This document shows, piece by piece, positions 5,272-11,171 of a stretch of 11,171 bases of DNA. Each line of letters begins with the position of its first letter. Position 1 is the stretch's first letter. A program made the position numbers and the translations under genes. The DNA lies in contig CAJMLQ010000097.1 in assembly GCA_905214265.1 (NCBI GenBank), positions 1 to 11,171 on the forward strand, read 5' to 3'. Below the pieces are notes generated by a model. The model was not told where the DNA came from, made no database searches, and saw nothing but the letters and a program-made list of their open reading frames with translations. The DNA is from an uncultured bacterium. GTDB taxonomy: Bacteria; Bacillota; Clostridia; Oscillospirales; Ruminococcaceae.

Positions 5272-6783
5272 ATGTATCAGGTGCTGCTGGTAGATGACGA
5301 GCCATGGGTGCTGCGCGGATTGGCAGAAGGAATCCAGTGGGAACGTCTGGGCTTCGAGATCTGCGCTCAGACATCTGATCCAGCCGAGGCCCTAACGGTT
5401 CTTCTGGACCGCCAGCCAGATCTCGTTGTCACGGATATCAAAATGCCCGGGGTTTCCGGAATGGACCTCGTCCGTTGTTCCCGGGAACAGGGCGGAAACA
5501 GCAACTTTATCCTCTTCAGCGGATACGGCGACTTTGAGTACGCCCAGCGAGCCATTCAATACGGGGTTTTCGCCTATCTGCTCAAACCCCTTAACCAAAA
5601 AGAGTTCACCCGGACCCTGGAACTTCTGGTCAAAAGCCTCCATTCCCCCCGGGCTGCCCAGGAAACGGATGGGACCTTATTCCTGGACGGGGACCTCCGC
5701 ATTGATCCAGCTCTTTTTGAGCCCCAGGCGGACGCCTACTGCGCTCTGACCTGCTTTCTTACTTTTTCTGACGAAATCATGCTGGAGGGACTCTTTTCCG
5801 GCCTTCCGCATGTGCGCTATCGCACCGGCTCCAACAAATACCTTTATTTTTTCCGGGCGGACAACCAGCAGGTCGCCGGACTGCTGACGGGACTGCTGGA
5901 ATCCGAGGCGTATCTGGAAAAGGACTACCTTGCCTTCGGGCTCAGCCGCAATTTTTCGGGGACATCCGGGATCTCTGCGGCGATCCGGGAATCCGAAGCC
6001 GCCGCAGGCCGCCATTTCCTTTATCCGGAACGGCGGCTGAACTTCTATTCCTCTGCTGATATCACCCGCTGCAATGCCTGGCTGGAAAAATTCCGGCTGA
6101 TACTTACGCGGGATGGCTGTGAGGCAGCTGCGGAGCATTTGGAAGAGCTGGGGCGCTTCTGCCGGGAAAACCAGCTGACGCTGCTGGATTTCGGGTACCT
6201 GCACAACCGGGTTCTTGCCTTTTTGGAGGAAATGGGCGACGGCCTCGAGCTGGAATTCCCGGCCTACGGGCAGCTGCCCCAGAAATACGCGGATATGCAG
6301 GAGGCGACGGAGTTCCTGACGCAGATGCTGGAGGACGTCTGTGGCCGGAACCAGCTTACAGTCGGCTCCATTGGGCTCTCCGACACCTTTGAGCAGATTC
6401 TCCAGTATCTCCAGGAAAACTACAGTCAGGACATCAGCCTGGCCAGCCTTTCTGAGCGCTTCTACATCAACATGACCTACATCTGCGACCTGTTCAAAAA
6501 GTATAAGGCCACGACCTTCTCGAAATATTTGAACAACCTCCGGCTGGAACAGGCGCACAAGCTTATCTGCTCCACCCAGGAAACCCTGCAGGAGATCACG
6601 GAAGCGGTGGGGTACCGGGACTATTACTATTTTATCAAGCAGTTTAAAAAGAAATATGGCGTCACACCGGGCAGCCTGCGGAAAGGCATGGAAAAGGAGC
6701 ACTCCAATGAAACGAGTATGGAACATCAAAAGGCAGATGCTGCTGATGATCGTGATCATCGCCATCCTGATCGCGGGAATTGA
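5272..6783 (+). CDS. YesN-type response regulator (REC plus AraC-family HTH)
   Basis: This 503-residue regulator has an N-terminal receiver domain (about residues 1-120): acidic pocket D8-D9, phospho-acceptor D55 in VVTDIKMPG, S83 in LFSGYGDFEYA and K105 in LLKPL. A long middle region (about 130-365) of the kind seen in YesN-like proteins has no motif I can name. The C-terminal AraC domain (about 373-470) has two helix-turn-helix units, ISLASLSERFYINMTYICDLF and LQEITEAVGYRDYYYFIKQF. It should be phosphorylated by the adjacent kinase and activate the importer genes. The ATG at 5272 is chosen because GGAGG lies 6 nt upstream; an ATG at 5266 touches that motif and is unlikely. Oddly, the frame runs about 30 residues past the usual domain end, with a charged His/Asp-rich tail, and overlaps the kinase gene by 77 nt. 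Confidence 0.93.
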   Translation: MYQVLLVDDEPWVLRGLAEGIQWERLGFEICAQTSDPAEALTVLLDRQPDLVVTDIKMPGVSGMDLVRCSREQGGNSNFILFSGYGDFEYAQRAIQYGVFAYLLKPLNQKEFTRTLELLVKSLHSPRAAQETDGTLFLDGDLRIDPALFEPQADAYCALTCFLTFSDEIMLEGLFSGLPHVRYRTGSNKYLYFFRADNQQVAGLLTGLLESEAYLEKDYLAFGLSRNFSGTSGISAAIRESEAAAGRHFLYPERRLNFYSSADITRCNAWLEKFRLILTRDGCEAAAEHLEELGRFCRENQLTLLDFGYLHNRVLAFLEEMGDGLELEFPAYGQLPQKYADMQEATEFLTQMLEDVCGRNQLTVGSIGLSDTFEQILQYLQENYSQDISLASLSERFYINMTYICDLFKKYKATTFSKYLNNLRLEQAHKLICSTQETLQEITEAVGYRDYYYFIKQFKKKYGVTPGSLRKGMEKEHSNETSMEHQKADAADDRDHRHPDRGN

Positions 6784-8440
6784 AACGGTGATGCTGGCCA
6801 ACGCCGCCTCCTCCAGCCGGAAGAACCTGCAGCGGGAACTGGACAGCACTGCTGCCCTGGCCTGCCAAAATATCCGGCTGTTCTGTGAAGAAGTGGAGGA
6901 CAACGTGGACAGCCTGTACAGCAGTCCCAAGCTCCAGGCTTATTTCACAGAGGACGACCCGGAAGAGCGGTTTATCATCAGCCAGTACATCCAGGATATC
7001 ATCAACGCGACGATCTATGGGAATTCCAACATCAGCGCCATCCTGATCCTCCAGGACAGCTACAGGATCACCATGGCAGGGTCCAGCACCCAGCAGAGTA
7101 TTTTCCACCGTGCCAACTACGATTACGGTCTCTTTGACCGGAAGCCTGATGCCGACTTTTACACACGGGCCTATCTGGACGAGACGACGGGGAAACCCTA
7201 CGTTGCCTATGTCCGGCCTGTCTATCCGGCGGAGTGTACATCGTCTCAAAGGGAAGAATCCCAGAAAAAACTGTTCTACATCCTGTGCCGCCTGGACAGC
7301 CTGCAAAACTATCTGGACTCGCTGGTTCCTGCCGGGTCAGAGATGACCGTAGCTGTGGAAGGGGAGAACGGCATCATTCTTTCCACTGACCCCAGCCTGC
7401 TGGGAAAACAGGGATTGGAAGGAGGAATCTTCTCCAGCCGGTATCAGACATCTAGCCTCTCTTATGGAAAAACCGGCTGGACAGTTTTGGCGGCGGCACC
7501 CATCCGTTCAGTATACCGGAACATTCTCTCCACACTGAAGGAAAACCTTGCTATTGCTCTGATCTCTCTGGCCGTCATTGCAGGGATCGGGATCTGGATT
7601 ACCCGTAATCTGACCAATCCCATCACCAAGCTATCCAACGACATCCACGCCCTGCCGTCCTCGGGGCGGCTTCCGGTGGATTACGGGCTACCGGAGATCC
7701 GGCGCACCGCTCGCTATATCAACGGCATGCTGGAACGGGTTCAGGATGCCAACGCAGGGCTTTTGGAGGCCCAGGACCGCCTTCATCAGGCGTCCATCGC
7801 CAAAAAAGAGGCGGAACTGGCCTTTTTTCAGACCCAGATTAATCCCCACTTTCTTTACAACACCTTAGAGTGCATGCGGAGCATCGGTCAGGCGTATCAG
7901 GTTCCGGAAATTCAGGTTCTGGCCAGCTCTATGGCAAAGATTTTCCGTTACAGCATCAAAGCACGGGACAGTGTACTGGTTTCAGAGGAGCTGACCTGTA
8001 CGGCGGATTATTTCGAAATCATCAACATTCGATTTCCGGGGCGGTACCGGTTGGAAGTGGATGTTCCGGCAGAGCTGCGGGGAGTGCGGATGCCCAAGAT
8101 GATTTTGCAGCCGCTGGTAGAGAACGCCATCGGCCACGGATTGGGCGGCCGCAGCAGCGGCGGCACCGTCCGTATTTCCGCCCAGCGGGAGGAAAACGGA
8201 TTCTGCCTCCTCGTGGAGGACAACGGCGCCGGGATCGAACCAGGCCGCCTGGAGGAGATCAACCGGTATCTCCATGCCCAGGCCTCCCAAAAAGCCGGGT
8301 CTTCCCACCGCAACAGCGTGGCCCTGGACAACATCAACCGCCGCATCCAGCTGGATTTCGGCGGGGAGTACGGGCTGACGCTGGAGAGCGAATCGGAAAA
8401 AGGTACCCGCGTGACTGTTCGAATCCCGTTGCTGCCCTAA
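6707..8440 (+). CDS. YesM-type sensor histidine kinase
   Basis: This 577-residue membrane kinase is the probable partner of the regulator encoded just before it. A first transmembrane helix (about residues 10-30) and a second (about 278-298) flank an extracellular sensor region of some 245 residues, probably Cache-like, that would detect a glycan or a ligand-loaded binding protein. A HAMP-like linker (RNLTNPITKLSNDI) follows. The His_kinase domain has phospho-acceptor H381 in FFQTQINPHFLYNTLECM. The ATPase domain has the N box LVENAIGHGLG (N473), the G1 motif DNGAGIE, and a C-terminal GTRVTVRIPL. All key residues are present. The ATG at 6707 has AAGGAG 7 nt upstream and lies inside the end of the regulator gene, which implies coupled translation. 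A start at 6656 is possible by frame but would place extra polar residues before the membrane segment. Confidence 0.93.
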   Translation: MKRVWNIKRQMLLMIVIIAILIAGIETVMLANAASSSRKNLQRELDSTAALACQNIRLFCEEVEDNVDSLYSSPKLQAYFTEDDPEERFIISQYIQDIINATIYGNSNISAILILQDSYRITMAGSSTQQSIFHRANYDYGLFDRKPDADFYTRAYLDETTGKPYVAYVRPVYPAECTSSQREESQKKLFYILCRLDSLQNYLDSLVPAGSEMTVAVEGENGIILSTDPSLLGKQGLEGGIFSSRYQTSSLSYGKTGWTVLAAAPIRSVYRNILSTLKENLAIALISLAVIAGIGIWITRNLTNPITKLSNDIHALPSSGRLPVDYGLPEIRRTARYINGMLERVQDANAGLLEAQDRLHQASIAKKEAELAFFQTQINPHFLYNTLECMRSIGQAYQVPEIQVLASSMAKIFRYSIKARDSVLVSEELTCTADYFEIINIRFPGRYRLEVDVPAELRGVRMPKMILQPLVENAIGHGLGGRSSGGTVRISAQREENGFCLLVEDNGAGIEPGRLEEINRYLHAQASQKAGSSHRNSVALDNINRRIQLDFGGEYGLTLESESEKGTRVTVRIPLLP

Positions 8441-8448
8441 TCAGAAAG

Positions 8449-8480
8449 TTCCGAAAAAAATCCATCGAGAGCCGAAATTT
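8449..8480 (+). promoter_or_regulatory. paired CCGAAA elements upstream of the importer operon
   Basis: TTCCGAAAAA (8449-8458) and GCCGAAATTT (8471-8480) have CCGAAA cores 21 bp apart, two helical turns, on the upstream side of the putative -35 box. GCCGAAATTT differs by one base from GCCGAGATTT before the regulator gene. AraC-family regulators often bind such direct repeats; the link to this regulator is inference. Confidence 0.35.
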
Positions 8481-8485
8481 TGCCA

Positions 8486-8514
8486 TCAACTTATTCGGAA
8501 TCACCAGTTATAAT
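8486..8514 (+). promoter_or_regulatory. probable activator-dependent promoter of the importer operon
   Basis: A perfect TATAAT (8509-8514) follows TCAACT (8486-8491) with a 17-bp spacer. The poor -35 box (3/6) fits a promoter that needs an activator. Transcription would start near 8521 and give a leader of about 110 nt. Confidence 0.6.
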
Positions 8515-8556
8515 AAATGCATCCGATAAGTTTTGTGCAAGGTTTGGGCTAGGCTA

Positions 8557-8594
8557 AAAAAGCCGCATGCCTTTCTGCCGGCATGCGGCTTTTT
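8557..8594 (+). terminator. strong terminator inside the importer leader
   Basis: AAAAAGCCGCATGCC (8557-8571) and GGCATGCGGCTTTTT (8580-8594) form a perfect 15-bp stem with an 8-nt loop and a T tract. It ends the two-component operon, but it also lies downstream of the TATAAT at 8509 and only 40 bp before the first permease gene. Transcripts reaching the permeases from either promoter must read through it. The overlapping arms CCGGCATG (8578-8585) and CATGCCGG (8595-8602) can form an alternative hairpin that excludes it. Confidence 0.85.
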
Positions 8595-8633
8595 CATGCC
8601 GGACGGGCCTTGGACTGCAGAGAGGAGTGCCCT

Positions 8634-9575
8634 ATGAACTGCGTCAACCAATCCGCTCGGCCACAGAAACGCCTGTGGCGGGAAATTCTGAGAAACCGGT
8701 ACATCTACCTAATCCTGCTGCCCGGGATGATCTACTACCTCATCTTTGCGTACGGGCCGATGTACGGCCTCACCATCGCGTTTAAGGACTTTCATATCCG
8801 GGAAGGGATCCTGGGGAGCCCCTGGAACGGCATCGATAACTTTGTACGGATCTTCCGGGACAACGAATTCTATCTGGCCCTTAAAAACACCCTCATCATC
8901 AGCTTCAGCCGGATCCTGTTCCAGTTTCCAGTGCCCATCATCCTGGCGCTGCTGCTCAACGAGCTGAACAAAGGGCCGTTTAAAAAAACGCTGCAGACGG
9001 TGCTGACCTTCCCGAACTTTCTCTCCTGGGTGGTAGTTTCCAGCATCCTCATCAACCTGCTTTCCAACGGAGGCGCCATCAACAACCTGCTGGCCATGAT
9101 GGGTTTTGCGCGGAAGGATTTTTTGGCGGATGCGCGGATCTTCCGGCCGCTGTTGTACCTTTCTGAGATCTGGAAGAGCGCCGGCTGGGGAAGTATCATC
9201 TATCTGGCTGCGATTTCGGCCATCAGTCCGGAGCTGTATGAGGCGGCCACCATTGACGGCGCCGGGAAGTTCCAGAAAATGATCGCCATCACCTGGCCCA
9301 GCATCCGGCCCACGGCAGTGGTCATGCTGATCCTCTCGGTAGGCGGCGTCATGAACGCAGGCTTTGACCAGATCTTCAATCTGCAGAACCCTGCAGTCCG
9401 GCCGGTCAGCGACATTCTGGACACCTACATCTACCGCATCACCTTTGAAACGGGAACGGACTTTGGGTTCAGCACAGGCGTGGGACTTTTCAAATCTGTT
9501 ATCAACTTTCTTCTGCTGTTCTCCTTTGACAAGGTGTCCCGGGTCATCAGCGGCCAGTCCAACGGTATCTTTTAA
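8634..9575 (+). CDS. ABC importer permease, LplB-like (sugar/oligosaccharide uptake)
   Basis: This 313-residue integral membrane protein is one half of the transmembrane channel of a binding-protein-dependent carbohydrate importer of the LplB (COG4209) type. About six transmembrane helices are visible, the first at residues 23-45 (YIYLILLPGMIYYLIFAYGP). The ATPase-docking EAA loop is clear: LYEAATIDGAGKFQKMIAITWP, about residues 201-222. The family usually serves poly- or oligosaccharide uptake beside YesMN-type systems, as in Bacillus yes, ytc and lpl loci. AGAGGAG lies 6 nt before the ATG at 8634. An in-frame ATG at 8583 falls inside the terminator hairpin and lacks a ribosome binding site. 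It is the first gene of the importer operon. Confidence 0.92.
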   Translation: MNCVNQSARPQKRLWREILRNRYIYLILLPGMIYYLIFAYGPMYGLTIAFKDFHIREGILGSPWNGIDNFVRIFRDNEFYLALKNTLIISFSRILFQFPVPIILALLLNELNKGPFKKTLQTVLTFPNFLSWVVVSSILINLLSNGGAINNLLAMMGFARKDFLADARIFRPLLYLSEIWKSAGWGSIIYLAAISAISPELYEAATIDGAGKFQKMIAITWPSIRPTAVVMLILSVGGVMNAGFDQIFNLQNPAVRPVSDILDTYIYRITFETGTDFGFSTGVGLFKSVINFLLLFSFDKVSRVISGQSNGIF

Positions 9576-9589
9576 GGAGGAGGAACGAT

Positions 9590-10462
9590 ATGAAACGAAA
9601 GAAAAGCAGATGGTCCCTCTCCTACGCCCTAATCGTGCTCTTTCTGTCCCTCTGCGGGCTGATCGTATTTTACCCATTTTACAATTCCGTACTGGTATCC
9701 CTGGTATCCCAGAAGGAGTACATCCAAACGCCTTTTATGCTCTTTCCAAAAAAAATCACCTTTGATGCCTATCGCTTCCTCTTTGAGGACGGCAGCATCC
9801 TGCTAGGATACCGCTCGACGCTGTTCATCGTGGCGCTGGGCGTCCCCTATAACCTTCTGCTGACCTCCAGTGTGGCCTACGCCATGTCCCGCCCCGCCTT
9901 TCCGGGCAAAAAGATCATCAACGCCATGATCATCCTGACCATGTACTTCAGCGGCGGCATCATTCCGACATACCTGCTGGTCCGATCCCTGGGGCTGCTC
10001 AACTCCCTGGCTTCGGTAATCCTGGTTTACGGCGTCAACACCTACAACATGATCATCATGCGCAACTTCTTTCTCTCCATTCCCGCGTCCATTGAAGAAT
10101 CCGCGCGGATCGACGGCGCAAACGACATTGTCGTCCTCTTCCGGATCGTCCTGCCGCTTTCCAAGCCCATTGTCGCCACCATGTTCCTATTTTTCACGGT
10201 GGACCGCTGGAACGAGTGGTTTAACGCCATGGTATTCCTGCGGGACAATGGCAAGTGGCCGCTGCAGATGGTGCTGCGCTCCATTGTAAATCAGCCGCTG
10301 CTGGACTTCAGCGTCACGACCAGCGCTCTAAAGAACAGCGTTTTCTCCGATGGCATCAAAATGGCGGCCGTAGTGGTGACCATGCTGCCCGTCATGCTTG
10401 TGTATCCCTTTGTGCAGAAGCACTTTATGAAAGGCATTATGCTGGGGGGTGTGAAGGCATAA
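9590..10462 (+). CDS. ABC importer permease, YtcP/LplC-like
   Basis: This 290-residue protein is the second channel subunit, of the COG0395 (YtcP, LplC, MalG-like) class. The N-terminal helix (about residues 11-32, SYALIVLFLSLCGLIVFYPF) is followed by five more hydrophobic segments. The EAA loop reads IPASIEESARIDGANDIVVL (about 164-183) followed by FRIVLPLSKP. The C terminus FMKGIMLGGVKA is characteristic of the family. AGGAGGAGG stands before the ATG, 14 nt after the upstream permease stop codon, so the two are translated from one transcript. No ATPase gene follows; such permease pairs commonly use a shared MsmX-type ATPase encoded elsewhere. Confidence 0.93.
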   Translation: MKRKKSRWSLSYALIVLFLSLCGLIVFYPFYNSVLVSLVSQKEYIQTPFMLFPKKITFDAYRFLFEDGSILLGYRSTLFIVALGVPYNLLLTSSVAYAMSRPAFPGKKIINAMIILTMYFSGGIIPTYLLVRSLGLLNSLASVILVYGVNTYNMIIMRNFFLSIPASIEESARIDGANDIVVLFRIVLPLSKPIVATMFLFFTVDRWNEWFNAMVFLRDNGKWPLQMVLRSIVNQPLLDFSVTTSALKNSVFSDGIKMAAVVVTMLPVMLVYPFVQKHFMKGIMLGGVKA

Positions 10463-10508
10463 AACCCATTTCCTACAAAGTCCGACCAAATTAAAGGAGG
10501 TTCTTCCC

Positions 10509-11171
10509 ATGAAAAAAACGCTTTCTATGACTCTCGCGCTTCTTCTCGCCGGTTCGCTGGCGGCAGGATGCGGCCAATCCGGCGGCAGTTCCCAGACTCC
10601 GACCAGCACCCCGAAAAATCAGGCTACCTCTTCTCAAACAGAGACGGAAAACCGCTTTGAAAAGAAGATCGTCTTTTCCGCGTCCAGTGTAGACGTGGAT
10701 TCCAATGTCTCCTATTTTGACGAAGCCCGGTATAAAAAGCTCAATGAGATGTTCAACTTTGAAATTGAGTTTGTGCCGGTCTCCTGGGACACTTGGGCAG
10801 AGCGGGACCGCATCTGGATCAATTCCGGCGATATGCCCGACGTCATGTTCTGGGACTTCAACTACAACGATTACGTCAAGTACTCCCAGCAAGGGATTCT
10901 GAAAGCGCTGCCGGACGACTACGCTGAACGGTATCCCAACCTGGCCAGCGTTCTGAGCAAAACCGGCGTAGAGGATACGCTGAAAAAGGTCAACGACGGA
11001 AAGCTTTACGTCATTCCCAACGTTATCTACCAGAACCTGCCCACTGAACTGCCCATCGACTCCAACGTTGCCTTCTACCGGAAAGATTGGGCCAAGGCTA
11101 TGGGATTTGAAGTCGGCGAAACCATTACCATGGATGAGCTGTGTGAGCTGGCCGGACAGATGATCGAAAAG
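10509..11171 (+). CDS. extracellular solute-binding lipoprotein (partial, runs off right edge)
   Basis: The first 221 residues of a solute-binding protein are present; members are usually around 500-550 residues, so more than half is missing. A lipoprotein signal peptide is clear: MKKTLSMTLALLLAGSLAAG followed by lipobox cysteine C21. A Ser/Thr/Gln-rich linker (about residues 22-48) separates the anchor from the binding domain. FNFEIEFVPVSWDTWAERDR, GDMPDVMFWD and YAERYPNL are typical of LplA/YtcQ-type oligosaccharide-binding proteins. It captures the ligand outside the cell and delivers it to the two permeases. AAAGGAGG lies 8 nt before the ATG, 46 bp after the second permease, with no terminator between, so it belongs to the same operon. 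Confidence 0.93.
   Translation, partial: MKKTLSMTLALLLAGSLAAGCGQSGGSSQTPTSTPKNQATSSQTETENRFEKKIVFSASSVDVDSNVSYFDEARYKKLNEMFNFEIEFVPVSWDTWAERDRIWINSGDMPDVMFWDFNYNDYVKYSQQGILKALPDDYAERYPNLASVLSKTGVEDTLKKVNDGKLYVIPNVIYQNLPTELPIDSNVAFYRKDWAKAMGFEVGETITMDELCELAGQMIEK

Noticed and set aside
5677..6930. 417-codon open frame on the minus strand
   Set aside because: It lies antisense to the regulator gene, which has complete domains. It has no recognisable domain of its own, and its length follows from GC-rich codon structure on the other strand.
8521..8633. Riboswitch in the importer leader
   Set aside because: Apart from the terminator and its overlapping hairpin, I recognise no conserved aptamer core; the remaining leader is under 40 nt before the stem.
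8709..9677. 322-codon open frame on the minus strand
   Set aside because: It is antisense to the first permease, which has a clear EAA loop and membrane helices. The frame is highly charged with no family features.
10463..10508. Missing ABC ATPase gene as an anomaly
   Set aside because: LplB/YtcP-type importers normally lack a local ATPase and share an MsmX-type protein, so its absence is expected.
1..11171. CRISPR array, insertion sequence, prophage or toxin-antitoxin system
   Set aside because: I found no regularly spaced direct repeats, transposase or integrase motifs, terminal inverted repeats, or recognisable toxin-antitoxin pair. No tRNA or rRNA genes were recognised either.

Overview
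The window looks like chromosomal DNA from a Gram-positive Clostridia-type Firmicute, probably a GC-rich gut member of the Oscillospiraceae or a relative. The signs are strong AGGAGG-type ribosome binding sites, TATAAT promoters, U-tailed terminator hairpins, a YesN/YesM-type two-component system beside an LplB/YtcP-type sugar importer, and a SufBD-like repeat protein typical of Clostridia. The assignment rests on gene content only.

Positions 1-2100. The left end carries a class I SAM-dependent methyltransferase gene broken by an in-frame TAA, followed by a terminator. Next is a membrane-anchored zinc N-acetylmuramoyl-L-alanine amidase. Convergent to it is a two-gene minus-strand operon: a DUF2089-type helix-turn-helix regulator and an unlisted 51-residue single-span membrane protein. 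The amidase and this operon share a bidirectional terminator.

Positions 2100-5070. An AT-rich, gene-poor stretch of about 600 bp holds an orphan minus-strand terminator and at most one doubtful small membrane ORF. After it come a membrane-anchored alpha/beta hydrolase, a SufBD-like helical-repeat gene broken by a frameshift, and a cytoplasmic alpha/beta hydrolase on the minus strand with its own promoter and terminator.

Positions 5070-11171. The rest is one carbohydrate-uptake locus. It contains a YesN-type response regulator (REC plus AraC HTH), an overlapping YesM-type histidine kinase, two binding-protein-dependent permeases and the start of a lipoprotein solute-binding protein that runs off the right edge. 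No ATPase is visible; importers of this class commonly use a shared MsmX-like ATPase encoded elsewhere. The probable logic is that the kinase senses an extracellular glycan signal, the regulator activates the transporter promoter, and the imported oligosaccharide is processed in the cytoplasm. The divergent hydrolase is a candidate for that last step. The transporter leader contains a terminator between the best promoter and the first permease, and both the regulator and transporter promoters carry similar CCGA(A/G)A elements about two helical turns apart. I did not find a clearly novel multi-gene system, CRISPR array, insertion sequence, tRNA or rRNA.
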